Shown in pieces: positions 44,983 through 53,873 of a stretch of DNA of 64,000 nt (the stretch's first letter is position 1; every line of letters begins with the position of its first letter). This DNA is from an uncultured Crocinitomix sp. (GTDB taxonomy: Bacteria > Bacteroidota > Bacteroidia > Flavobacteriales_D > Crocinitomicaceae): assembly GCA_905478225.1 (NCBI GenBank), contig CAJQHR010000001.1:1-64000 (forward strand), given 5' to 3'. The translations under genes were made by a program, and so were the position numbers. Below the pieces are notes generated by a model. It was not told the DNA's origin. It did no database searches and was given only the letters and a program-made list of their open reading frames with translations.

Positions 44983-46401
44983 CTAGACATAACTCAACTT
45001 TACCATATTCGATTTCCCTTTGTCTTCAATAGGAACGGAAGCAATATTAATAACGATATCGCCGTCGTCAACAAGTCCCATTTTTTTCAAAATATACTTA
45101 CTGTCGCTAATTGTATGATCTGTACTTACCATTTTGTCGTAGAAATAGCCTTTCACGCCCCACACCAAATTCAACTGGGTCAAAATTTGCTCATTTACAG
45201 TGAACACAAACGTGTCTGATTTTGGGCGTTGTGATGAAATTTTATAAGCCGTGTATCCTGAAAACGTCATGGTAATTATTCCCCTGGCTTCAACTCGCTG
45301 AGCTAAACGCGTAGCGTTAAAGCAAATTGAATCTGTGATAAAACGCTCTTGGTTTTTTTCTGGCAATTCTTCTTTGTGATAAATGGAATCTTCTTTTTCA
45401 ACCTCCAACACAATTTTGCTCATGGCTTTGATGACCTTGAGCGGGAATTTTCCAACAGAGGTTTCGCCTGACAACATTACCGCGTCGGCGCCGTCTAAAA
45501 CTGCATTCGCAACATCATTAACTTCAGCTCGAGTGGGCGTATAATTTTCTATCATACTTTCCATCATTTGGGTGGCTACAATAGTTGGCTTGGCATATTT
45601 ACGGCATTTTTTTATCATCATTTTTTGTAGACTCGGAACAGTTTCCATTGGAACCTCTACGCCTAAATCTCCGCGGGCTACCATCAAGGCATCTGTAGCA
45701 ATAATAATGTCTTCAATATCCGCAATCGCTTCAGGTTTTTCAATTTTAGCAATAACCTTCGCGTGGCATTTGTTGATTTGTATAATGTGTTTTAATTCGA
45801 TAATATCGCGTGCTGATCGAACAAACGATAGCCCAATCCAATCTACTTTATGCACCATAGCAAATTCTAAATCAGCGCGATCTTTTTCAGTTAGACAAGG
45901 CAGTGAAATTGAAGTATTGGGCAGATTAACTCCTTTTTTTGAACGAAGCTCTCCGCCATGAATAATCTTTGTGACGACTTCGTCTTTATTATTTGTTGCA
46001 GTGACCTGCAGTTGCAATTTTCCGTCATCCATTAAAACCAAATCACCAATTGATACGTCTTTAGGAAATTCTTGGTAGGTGATAAACACTTTTTCACTGG
46101 TGCCTAAACATTCCTTTGTAGTGATGATGAGTGATTCGCCATCCACTAATTTTACTCCATTATCCGCTACCTCGCCAATTCTAATTTTTGGACCTTGTAA
46201 ATCCGCTAATATCGAAATGTGAAATCCTTCTTCTTTATTTATTTCTCGAATCATTTTAATGGTGTTCAAATGATTCGTATGTGTGCCATGCGAAAAGTTT
46301 AATCGACAAACATTAACACCTGCCATTATCATTTGACGCAATACTTCCTTTGAAGAAGTAGATGCTGGTCCCATTGTTGCTACTATTTTCGTCTTTTTCA
46401 T
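44983..46401 (-). CDS. pyk: Pyruvate kinase
   Basis: Final step of glycolysis, PEP plus ADP to pyruvate plus ATP. The 472-residue enzyme has KTKIVATMGPAS, CRLNFSHGTH, ADLQGPKIRIG, IAKIEKPEAI (metal and PEP site), VARGDLGVEVP and ATQMMESMI. The C-terminal allosteric domain (about 350-472) is present but short. The upstream IPExxxVDY gene on the same strand is its usual partner in Bacteroidota. The 223-bp gap between them holds a family A repeat. Confidence 0.96.
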   Translation of the reverse strand: MKKTKIVATMGPASTSSKEVLRQMIMAGVNVCRLNFSHGTHTNHLNTIKMIREINKEEGFHISILADLQGPKIRIGEVADNGVKLVDGESLIITTKECLGTSEKVFITYQEFPKDVSIGDLVLMDDGKLQLQVTATNNKDEVVTKIIHGGELRSKKGVNLPNTSISLPCLTEKDRADLEFAMVHKVDWIGLSFVRSARDIIELKHIIQINKCHAKVIAKIEKPEAIADIEDIIIATDALMVARGDLGVEVPMETVPSLQKMMIKKCRKYAKPTIVATQMMESMIENYTPTRAEVNDVANAVLDGADAVMLSGETSVGKFPLKVIKAMSKIVLEVEKEDSIYHKEELPEKNQERFITDSICFNATRLAQRVEARGIITMTFSGYTAYKISSQRPKSDTFVFTVNEQILTQLNLVWGVKGYFYDKMVSTDHTISDSKYILKKMGLVDDGDIVINIASVPIEDKGKSNMVKLSYV

Positions 46402-46535
46402 TTATTAATTTTTTATCTATTTCTCTCATCTTTAACTAAAAGGATGAAAGTTCTTTTTTAAATTCCGTGGGCTAACTTATTACAATACGAATAAAATGGA
46501 TTTTTGTTCGCAATCGAGCTAAAGTATCAAGAGGT

Positions 46536-46629
46536 GTGTCAGATCGAGTGCTTGTGATGCACAACCACCATGATAACATTGCATGGCGAGAGGACATTGA
46601 GGCTCTCGAAATACCGTATCGAGATCAGA
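46536..46629. repeat. Intergenic repeat, family A, copy 6
   Basis: Left arm GTCAGATCGAGTGCTTGTGA and right arm CCGTATCGAGATCAGAAC, with an internal part CATTGAGGCTCTCGAAATA. These match the other family A arms (GTCAG..GAGTGA, TATCGAGAAC). It lies between pyk and the IPExxxVDY gene and overlaps the end of the latter. Confidence 0.65.
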
Positions 46630-47041
46630 ACACCAAATTCGCTTTTGATTTTAATTCGTCCGGGTCAAAAATAAACGCAGTTAAGATACTCTCAACCCGT
46701 TTAAGGGACGCCAAGATATCATTAATTTCAAGAGTAAAGTTATTCTTGATAACTAAAAAATAGTCTACTTGGTTCTTTTCTGGTATCAGGTGACGGTAGT
46801 TATTGGAGACGTTTTTAACCAGATAATATTCGATATGCTCAAACTCATCATAGTAGGAATAGAATGAGAATAAATGATCGCCTTCCTTTTTTACATGTAA
46901 ACTTAAATCTTCATCTTTATGTAATGCAATAGACAAACCTTTGTTAATGCCCCAAGTTAATCGATAATCGGCATTACTTGAGCAAATGCCAATTAGGTCG
47001 AATGAAAAATCATCATCTAATATCAGTTTGTGTTTGGCCAT
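46625..47041 (-). CDS. IPExxxVDY family protein
   Basis: A 138-residue cytoplasmic protein of unknown function named for its signature, here LIPEKNQVDYFLVI (near 86-100). It is specific to Bacteroidota and almost always adjacent to pyk, as here. Its N-terminal half contains DDFSFDLIGICSSNADYRLTWGINKGLSI. The link to pyruvate kinase is only by position; no biochemical role is known to me. Confidence 0.85.
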   Translation of the reverse strand: MAKHKLILDDDFSFDLIGICSSNADYRLTWGINKGLSIALHKDEDLSLHVKKEGDHLFSFYSYYDEFEHIEYYLVKNVSNNYRHLIPEKNQVDYFLVIKNNFTLEINDILASLKRVESILTAFIFDPDELKSKANLVF

Positions 47042-47128
47042 AAGTTTATTTCACTTGCAAAGATATTTATTATTCATGACATGTGAATTCAGAAACTCAA
47101 TGTCTGTAACTGAATTTTATTTTTAGCG

Positions 47129-47136
47129 TATATTTG
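47129..47136 (+). promoter_or_regulatory. Putative -7 box for the cyclase-family gene
   Basis: TATATTTG fits TANNTTTG, 20 bp upstream of the ATG at 47157. Confidence 0.4.
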
Positions 47137-47156
47137 AATTCACTTAGAATATATAA

Positions 47157-47921
47157 ATGCGTTTCTACATCAATAAATCCCAATACATTTTAACTGAAGA
47201 AGGGATTGATTTGTCCATTCCTATTATAACAGGGGAGAGTAATGTAAATGCTTGGTATTGTCCTCCTGTTTCAATTGAACCAGTAATTAATGATCAGTTT
47301 ATTGGAGATGTAAATCGAGGCGGAGCTGTCAATTTCAGAAACATAAAATTGAATCCACATGGTAACGGAACGCATACAGAATGCGTGGGTCATATCTCAA
47401 AAGAGGACTACACGATTAATCAGTGTTTAAAAGAGTTTCATTTTTACGCTAAAGTCATTTCTATTAAACCAAGTGAATTTTGGAATGAAGAATTTCAAGA
47501 AAATGATCAAATTATTGATCGGCACCAAATTGAAGATGCGACTAAGAATTGGTCAGGCGAAAAGACATTAATTATAAGAACCCTTGAGAATAATAGCACT
47601 AAAATACACCAGCAATACTCAAACTCTAACCCAACATACCTCACAAAAGGAGCAATAGATTTAATTAATCAATTAAAGGTGGATCATTTAATGGTTGACG
47701 TTCCTTCTTTAGATAGAGAATTGGACAATGGATTGCTAATTGCACATAAGGCTTTTTGGAACTATCCTGAAAATCCGCAGACGCATAAAACAATTTCTGA
47801 ACTCCTTTACGTACCTAATATATTGAAAGATGGTACATATATAATCCAAATTCAAATTATGAGTATTGAAAGTGATGCATCTCCAAGCAAAATCATGGCG
47901 CATATAATCCATCAGGACTAA
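47157..47921 (+). CDS. Cyclase-family (kynurenine formamidase-like) hydrolase
   Basis: A 254-residue cytoplasmic protein of the PF04199 cyclase family, metal-dependent hydrolases including kynurenine formamidase. The metal-binding motif is PHGNGTHTECVGH with His at 68, 73 and 79; the usual form is HxGTHxDxPxH. Later features are MVDVPSLDRELDNG and HKAFWNYP. The substrate is unknown. It is divergent from the IPExxxVDY gene and not obviously part of a pathway cluster. Confidence 0.82.
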   Translation: MRFYINKSQYILTEEGIDLSIPIITGESNVNAWYCPPVSIEPVINDQFIGDVNRGGAVNFRNIKLNPHGNGTHTECVGHISKEDYTINQCLKEFHFYAKVISIKPSEFWNEEFQENDQIIDRHQIEDATKNWSGEKTLIIRTLENNSTKIHQQYSNSNPTYLTKGAIDLINQLKVDHLMVDVPSLDRELDNGLLIAHKAFWNYPENPQTHKTISELLYVPNILKDGTYIIQIQIMSIESDASPSKIMAHIIHQD

Positions 47922-47968
47922 AAATAAACCCGTGCAATTTTTCATCCTATAAAATCTTAACTAAAACG

Positions 47969-47999
47969 TTGGATAATTGGCTTAATCTATATATATTTG
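47969..47999 (+). promoter_or_regulatory. Promoter of the rimP-nusA-infB operon
   Basis: TTG (47969-47971), a 20-bp spacer and TATATTTG (47992-47999) fit the Bacteroidota consensus. It is followed by about 58 nt of leader containing a long palindrome. Confidence 0.65.
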
Positions 48000-48022
48000 C
48001 ACCGTAAAAGACAAGAAAACAA

Positions 48023-48052
48023 GAAAAGAGGGGACAATTGTCCCCTCTTTTC
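48023..48052 (+). other. Perfect 30-nt palindrome in the rimP leader
   Basis: Two 15-nt arms, GAAAAGAGGGGACAA and TTGTCCCCTCTTTTC, are exact reverse complements, starting 24 bp after the -7 box. In RNA this gives a GC-rich hairpin with a short loop. It ends 11 bp before the rimP ATG and is followed by GTACTTC, not a T tract. It may act as an attenuator or processing site for the operon that encodes NusA. Confidence 0.75.
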
Positions 48053-48063
48053 GTACTTCGGAA

Positions 48064-48540
48064 ATGATTAAAAAAGAGACGGTAATAGAATTAGCAGAGG
48101 AGCGCATTGCAGAGCTTAATAATGGCGTTTACATTGTAGAATTAAAAATCAACAATGGCAACCAAATTTTTTTAGAGCTTGATAAAGCGGAAGGAAATAT
48201 TGCCATTGAAGATTGTATGTCGGTAAGTAGAAATATCGAACACAATTTAGATCGTGAGGAAGAAGATTTTTCTTTGGAAGTTTCCTCAGCGGGTATCGAC
48301 CAGCCGTTTAGAGTATTAAAACAATATTTAAAAAATATTGGAAAAGAAGTTAAAGTGCAAACCTTAGAACATGGGCGAGCAATTGAAGGTCTTTTAAAAA
48401 ATGCGGATGAAGGAGGTGTTTTAATTGAGGTGAAGGAGAAAAAAAGATTAGAAGGAAAAAAGAAAAAAGTGTGGGTGACTGATGAAATAAAGCTGAATTA
48501 CAGCGAAATAAAAGAAACTAAATTGATAATTACTTTTTAA
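48064..48540 (+). CDS. rimP: Ribosome maturation factor RimP
   Basis: Helps assemble the 30S subunit. The 158-residue protein has the N-terminal RimP domain (IEDCMSVSRNIEHNLDREEEDFSLEVSSAGIDQPF) and the C-terminal SH3-like domain (about 95-158). The GIDQP motif replaces the more common G(L/I)DRP. Followed 75 bp later by nusA. Confidence 0.93.
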   Translation: MIKKETVIELAEERIAELNNGVYIVELKINNGNQIFLELDKAEGNIAIEDCMSVSRNIEHNLDREEEDFSLEVSSAGIDQPFRVLKQYLKNIGKEVKVQTLEHGRAIEGLLKNADEGGVLIEVKEKKRLEGKKKKVWVTDEIKLNYSEIKETKLIITF

Positions 48541-48615
48541 GTAAAATGGAGGGTGAAAAGAGGAATGGTATCACTTTCCTTTTGAAATCTAACCACTAAA
48601 CATAAATACAAAGAG

Positions 48616-49851
48616 ATGAATGCGTTGGAATTAATCGAATCCTTTTCGGAATTTAAGGAGTTTAAAAACATTGACAGAGAGACAATGATGAACATCTTGC
48701 AAGATGTTTTTAGATCAATGCTCAAGAAAAAATATGGTACAGACGACCATATTGATGTGATTATTAACCCTGACAAAGGTGATGTTGAAATCTGGATTAA
48801 CAGAGAAATTGTGCCTGATGGTGAAGTTGAGGATGAAAACATTGAAATTGCTTTATCAAAAGCCGTTTTAATTGAGCCTGATTTTGAAGTTGGTGAAGAA
48901 GTTGCGGAAGGGGTGAAGTTAGATGACTTTGGAAGACGTAACGTGCTTTCATTGCGTCAGAACTTGATTTCCCGTATTTTGGAATTAGAAAAAGATCATA
49001 TCTACAAAAAATACAAAGAACGTATTGGCGAAATTATTACTGGAGAAGTTTACCAAGTTTGGAAAAGAGAAATTTTGGTATTGGATGATGAAGGAAATGA
49101 GTTGATTTTACCGAAGCAAGAACAAATCCCATCAGATTACTTCAAAAAAGGTGAATCTGTAAGAGCAGTTGTTGCTCGTGTTGATTTAAGAAACAATAGT
49201 CCGATCATTATTCTTTCAAGAACAGCAACAGAATTCTTAGAGCGTTTGTTCGAACTAGAAGTTCCTGAAGTGTTTGATGGATTGATAACAATTAAGAAAA
49301 TTGTAAGAGAACCAGGTGAAAGAGCGAAAGTAGCAGTTGAGTCTTATGATGACAGAATTGATCCAGTTGGAGCATGTGTCGGTATGAAGGGGGCTAGAAT
49401 TCACGGAATTGTGCGTGAATTGAAAAACGAAAACATTGATGTAATTAACTATACATCTAACGATAAATTATTTATACAAAGAGCATTGTCTCCGGCAAAA
49501 ATTACTTCAATTGAATTGGATGATGAAACTGGTAGAGCAGATGTTTATTTGAAAACGGACCAAGTGTCATTGGCAATTGGTAAAGGCGGACACAATATTA
49601 AATTAGCTGGTAAATTAAGTGGCTATGAAATTGATGTGTATCGTGAAGGAGCGGAGGATATTGAAGATGTAGATTTAGATGAGTTCTCTGATGAAATTGA
49701 AGGATGGGTGATTAAAGAATTAAAATCAATTGGTTTAGATTCTGCAAAATCTGTACTTGGATTAGATGCGGATGAATTAACAAAACGTACAGACCTAGAA
49801 TTAGAAACTGTTGAAGACGTGTTGAGCGTACTGAAGGCAGAATTTGAATAA
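48616..49851 (+). CDS. nusA: Transcription termination/antitermination factor NusA
   Basis: Binds RNA polymerase and RNA during pausing, termination and antitermination. The 411-residue protein has the N-terminal polymerase-binding domain (1-125), an S1 domain (about 135-200; GEVYQVWKREILVLDDEGNELI) and two KH domains (VGACVGMKGARIHGI near 255, LAIGKGGHNIKLAGKLSGYEID near 325). The C-terminal acidic repeats of E. coli NusA are reduced to one short region. Lies in the conserved rimP-nusA-infB order. Confidence 0.95.
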   Translation: MNALELIESFSEFKEFKNIDRETMMNILQDVFRSMLKKKYGTDDHIDVIINPDKGDVEIWINREIVPDGEVEDENIEIALSKAVLIEPDFEVGEEVAEGVKLDDFGRRNVLSLRQNLISRILELEKDHIYKKYKERIGEIITGEVYQVWKREILVLDDEGNELILPKQEQIPSDYFKKGESVRAVVARVDLRNNSPIIILSRTATEFLERLFELEVPEVFDGLITIKKIVREPGERAKVAVESYDDRIDPVGACVGMKGARIHGIVRELKNENIDVINYTSNDKLFIQRALSPAKITSIELDDETGRADVYLKTDQVSLAIGKGGHNIKLAGKLSGYEIDVYREGAEDIEDVDLDEFSDEIEGWVIKELKSIGLDSAKSVLGLDADELTKRTDLELETVEDVLSVLKAEFE

Positions 49852-49927
49852 AGTTTGAATTATAGTAACAAATAGAAGGAATAGTCGTAAGATATCCTAA
49901 CTAAAAGGGCAGTAAAGTTTACAAAGA

Positions 49928-52750
49928 ATGGCAGGTAAGGCAAAAAGGTTAAACAAGGTAGCAAAAGAGTTCAACATTAGTATTTCTACTATTGTTGAGT
50001 TTCTTGGTACCAAAGGAATTGAGATAGATTCCAAGCCGAACACCAAGATTGAGGCAGATATTTTAGGTGTATTGGACGAGGAGTTTGCGGATGACCGAGA
50101 GGCGAAGCAAAACTCTGAGACCGTTGATGTTGGTAGAGAGAAGCGCGAGTCAATTTCGTTGAAAGATGTGAAAAAAGACGCCGCGGTAGTAAATGACGAG
50201 GATGAAGACGAGGATGATGAGCACGATCATGTTATTGATAAGCCTGTGGCTAAGCCCATAGAGGAACCCGTAGTTGAAGAGGTAAAAGCCCCGGAACCTA
50301 TTATCGTTGAAGAAAAACCAGTTGCTCCAGAAGTGATTGAAACTCCAAAAGAGGAACTGCCGCCTCTTGTAGCCGAGGAAAAATCGGAGACTGTTGTTGA
50401 AAAGAAGCCTGAGATTGAGGAAGATAGTAAGGTTAAAAAAGTAGCCGTAGTCGGTAATATTGATTTAGATGCCATTAATCAAAAGACGCGCCCTGCTAAA
50501 AAGAAGAAAGAAGAACCTGCTGCCAAAGAGGTTAAAAAGGAAACAGTTAAAAAGGAGCCTGCAAAAGAGGTAAAACCTGCTGTAACTCCTGAAGCGACGA
50601 AGGAAACTAAAAAACCTGAGGCGATTACGACTATTAAAGCAACTTCAGCCAAATTAACAGGTCCTGTTGTTGTTGGTAAAATTGTTTTACCGGTTGAAAA
50701 ACCTAACTCTGACTCAAACTCTCGGAAGAAAAGAAAGCGGATCAAAAAGGTTAATGTTGAAAAACAAGCCAACAGACCGGCACCTAGTCAAGGGAGCAGA
50801 CCGGCTCATAAAGGAAAAGGAAAGTTTGGCAAAAAGGAAAAGCCTGTCGTTACTGACAAGGAAATCCAAAAAGAAATTAAAGAAACGCTTGCAAGATTGC
50901 AAGGCGGTGGTAAGAAAAAAGGTGCTGCTCACCGTCGTTCGAAAAGAGAAAGTGTAGCAGAAAAAAGAGCAGAAGAGCTCGAACAAGAAGAGCTCGAAAA
51001 GAGCATCTTGAAAATTACGGAATTCGTAACGGTTTCGCAATTGGCAACTATGATGAATGTTAGCCCGACTGAAGTTATCGCGGCTTGTATGAGTATGAAC
51101 GTATTTGCTTCTATTAACCAACGTTTGGATAGCGAAACAATTGACCTTGTCGCGACAGAGTTCGGTTTCGAAACTGAATTTATTAGTGCTGAGGTACAAG
51201 AATCTATCTTAGTTGAGGAAGATGCTCCGGAGGATTTAGTAGATCGCCCACCTATAGTTACCGTAATGGGTCACGTGGATCATGGTAAAACATCTTTATT
51301 GGATTATGTCCGTAAAGCAAATGTAATCCAAGGTGAGGCGGGGGGAATTACCCAACACATTGGTGCGTACTCAGTAAAAACAAAAGGTGGAAAACAAGTT
51401 ACGTTCCTAGATACACCCGGTCACGAAGCCTTTACTGCAATGCGTGCTCGTGGTGCTCAAGTAACAGACATTGCAATTATTATTATTGCAGCTGATGATG
51501 ATGTAATGCCTCAAACAAAAGAGGCTATTTCTCACGCTAAAGCTGCTGAAGTGCCAATTGTATTCGCAATCAATAAGATTGATACTGTAGGGGCTAATCC
51601 AGATAAAATTAAAGAGCAACTTTCTCAAATGAATATTTTGGTTGAGGAATGGGGCGGTAAATACCAGTCTCAGGAAATTTCAGCGAAAAAAGGGGAGAAC
51701 ATTGAAGAATTATTAGAGAAAGTATTGCTTGAAGCAGAATTACTAGAATTGAAGGCAAATCCAAATAAGCGTGCAAACGGAACAGTTGTTGAATCTTTAC
51801 TAGACAAAGGTAAAGGTTATGTGACAACCTTATTGGTTTCAGCTGGTACTTTGAAAGTGGGTGATCCAATTATTGCGGGTAAAAACTACGGAAGAGTAAA
51901 AGCCATGCATAATGACAAAGGTCAATTGGTGAAAGAGGCTGGACCTTCTACCCCGGTTTCAATCTTAGGATTTAATGGCGCGCCAAGTGCTGGAGATCAG
52001 TTCAATATTTTAGCTGACGAAAGAGAAGTAAAACAAATCGCTTCGAAACGTGAGCAGTTGCATAGAGAACAAGCGCAACGTACTCAAAAGAAATTAACAT
52101 TAGAAATCATAGGCGATCGTTTGAAAATTGGAGACTTCCAAGAATTAAACTTAATTGTTAAAGGTGATGTTGATGGTTCAGTTGAGGCCGTATCGGATTC
52201 ATTATTGAAATTGTCTACAGAGAAAATTCAAGTCAATGTTATTCATAAAGGTGTTGGTCAAATTTCTGAGGCAGATGTAACATTAGCAAGCGCTTCAAAC
52301 GGTATCATTATCGGGTTCCAAGTTCGCCCTTCTGCAATTGCGCGTCGAGCTGCTGAATTGGAAGGGATTGATATTAGACTTTATTCTGTAATCTACAAAG
52401 CAATTGAAGAGATTGAGGAAGCTATGAAGGGAATGCTTGCTCCTGAATTCAAAGAAGAGATTGTGGGTGTTGCAGAAATTAGAGAAACATTTAGAATTTC
52501 TAAAGTTGGTACAATCGCAGGTTGTTACGTAACTGAAGGTAAAATCATGCGAAACTCTAAAGTAAGATTGATTAGAGATGGAGTTGTTAAGTTTGATGGA
52601 TTGTTAGGTTCATTAAAACGTTTCAAAGATGATGTGAAAGAAGTAAAAAACAATTACGAGTGTGGATTGAATATCGATAAATTCAACGACATTAAAGTTG
52701 GTGACCTTGTAGAAGCGTATCAAGAAATTGAAGTAACACCGAAATTATAA
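49928..52750 (+). CDS. infB: Translation initiation factor IF-2
   Basis: GTPase that brings initiator tRNA to the 30S subunit. The 940-residue protein has a short N-terminal IF2N domain (1-50), a long charged Pro/Glu/Lys-rich linker (60-380), a second IF2N-like segment, and the GTPase domain with G1 GHVDHGKT at 448-455, DTPGHEAF and NKID. The beta-barrel and C-terminal tRNA-binding domains follow. Ends the operon at a strong terminator. Confidence 0.96.
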   Translation: MAGKAKRLNKVAKEFNISISTIVEFLGTKGIEIDSKPNTKIEADILGVLDEEFADDREAKQNSETVDVGREKRESISLKDVKKDAAVVNDEDEDEDDEHDHVIDKPVAKPIEEPVVEEVKAPEPIIVEEKPVAPEVIETPKEELPPLVAEEKSETVVEKKPEIEEDSKVKKVAVVGNIDLDAINQKTRPAKKKKEEPAAKEVKKETVKKEPAKEVKPAVTPEATKETKKPEAITTIKATSAKLTGPVVVGKIVLPVEKPNSDSNSRKKRKRIKKVNVEKQANRPAPSQGSRPAHKGKGKFGKKEKPVVTDKEIQKEIKETLARLQGGGKKKGAAHRRSKRESVAEKRAEELEQEELEKSILKITEFVTVSQLATMMNVSPTEVIAACMSMNVFASINQRLDSETIDLVATEFGFETEFISAEVQESILVEEDAPEDLVDRPPIVTVMGHVDHGKTSLLDYVRKANVIQGEAGGITQHIGAYSVKTKGGKQVTFLDTPGHEAFTAMRARGAQVTDIAIIIIAADDDVMPQTKEAISHAKAAEVPIVFAINKIDTVGANPDKIKEQLSQMNILVEEWGGKYQSQEISAKKGENIEELLEKVLLEAELLELKANPNKRANGTVVESLLDKGKGYVTTLLVSAGTLKVGDPIIAGKNYGRVKAMHNDKGQLVKEAGPSTPVSILGFNGAPSAGDQFNILADEREVKQIASKREQLHREQAQRTQKKLTLEIIGDRLKIGDFQELNLIVKGDVDGSVEAVSDSLLKLSTEKIQVNVIHKGVGQISEADVTLASASNGIIIGFQVRPSAIARRAAELEGIDIRLYSVIYKAIEEIEEAMKGMLAPEFKEEIVGVAEIRETFRISKVGTIAGCYVTEGKIMRNSKVRLIRDGVVKFDGLLGSLKRFKDDVKEVKNNYECGLNIDKFNDIKVGDLVEAYQEIEVTPKL

Positions 52751-53126
52751 TAAGAGCGTTATATAAATTATAAACCCTCGACATTCAAGGTCGAGGGTTT
52801 TTTTATGCCATAAATTCCCTAATAACAAAAAACATTCAATTGGTCCCAATGATTTAATCAACGAAAATTTATATTTCAACAAAAAAGCACCGCTGGTTCG
52901 CGATCCCTATGATGCGCGATTCCTGTCGCGTATCCAAGTCAAACTGAGTGTCTAGGTCAAACCCGCAACCACCACAATCAAAAGTCCGCCCACAAAAGAA
53001 CAACAAAGCTGAAATTTAAAAAACCAAGAGATAATTAGAAAAAACAGGATGAATGAAAGTCAAGGCTCGTCATATTGAGTGATTTAGTTTCGACAACGCC
53101 GAAATTAAATTGTATCGAAATCGAGA
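52751..53126. other. Gene-free stretch between infB and the SPOR-domain gene
   Basis: Holds the infB terminator (52772-52804), a GC-richer segment with GTTCGCGATCCC and GCGATTCCTGTCGCG (52898-52938), which may be a degraded repeat, GTCAAACTGAGTGTC at 52949-52963, and a family A repeat at 53066-53127. No open frame or RNA gene is visible. Confidence 0.5.
52772..52804 (+). terminator. Rho-independent terminator of infB
   Basis: Perfect 11-bp stem AAACCCTCGAC (52772-52782) and GTCGAGGGTTT (52790-52800) with seven T from 52798. Confidence 0.92.
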
Positions 53127-53127
53127 C
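53066..53127. repeat. Intergenic repeat, family A, copy 5
   Basis: Left arm CTCGTCATATTGAGTGATTT, right arm TTGTATCGAAATCGAGAC, with TTTCG/CGAAA complementarity in the middle. It matches copies at 20506 and 41187 and abuts the stop codon of the SPOR-domain gene. Confidence 0.65.
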
Positions 53128-53603
53128 TACTCCAAATTTGGTAATTGAATCTTATCCACTACAATAACCGACGTAGGAAAAAATGCAAGTAATTCCGCTT
53201 TCAAACTTTCGGCCTCTAAACGAGTTCTAAAGTTCCCAACGCGCACTCTGTAATTTGGCGCTACATAATCTACATAGGCTTTATGCTCGTTATAACGAGC
53301 TAAAAAATTGGCTTTTTGCTGCGAAACAGCAGATTTGTCTTGATCAAAGAAAATAACAATGCGATATCCGTCAATTTGAACTCCTTCTACGCTTTCTTCT
53401 CCTGAACGTACAAAATCGGTTAATTTGTCTAGTCGGGCATCTTTATGCACCGTTACTTTACCCTTTTTAGCAGAATAATCCAATTTTACAGGTTGCGCCC
53501 GAACTGAATCTTTTTTGTTGATAGGGAATTTAAGCCAACCATCTTGCGCATTTGCAAAGGTGCTTCCAATAAAAATTGCCGTTATAAATACTATTATTTT
53601 CAT
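53127..53603 (-). CDS. SPOR-domain exported protein
   Basis: A 158-residue exported protein with signal peptide (MKIIVFITAIFIGSTFANAQ). A C-terminal SPOR domain (about 70-150; GYRIVIFFDQDKSAVSQQKANF, YRVRVGNFRTRLEAESLKAEL) binds denuded glycan strands at division sites in known members. The start at 53603 is the ATG giving the signal peptide; 14 upstream codons in frame are not needed. Confidence 0.85.
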   Translation of the reverse strand: MKIIVFITAIFIGSTFANAQDGWLKFPINKKDSVRAQPVKLDYSAKKGKVTVHKDARLDKLTDFVRSGEESVEGVQIDGYRIVIFFDQDKSAVSQQKANFLARYNEHKAYVDYVAPNYRVRVGNFRTRLEAESLKAELLAFFPTSVIVVDKIQLPNLE

Positions 53604-53873
53604 ATGCTTTATATCAATTGCTAAACAAAGGTATAAAAATACCAATTCAACCGTTTCTAAAGGTGATCAACTTTTAATCATTTTTATTAAACAAACTGTG
53701 CAATTTATTATTCTTTAAGAGTTTGCGATTATTTGCTTATTTAGAATGGTTTTAAATTAGCATTTCACTTCTCAAAAAGTAACCCAAACTATAGGCTTAC
53801 TCTGAGTTTGTGCTAATTTTGTACGTGATTATGTATCGCGTATATCAACGAAAAAAGGAATAAAATTTTTCAA

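Noticed and set aside
50714-51199. 161-codon minus-strand frame opposite infB
   Set aside because: Phe/Ser-rich reverse of the Lys/Glu-rich IF-2 linker, so not a gene.
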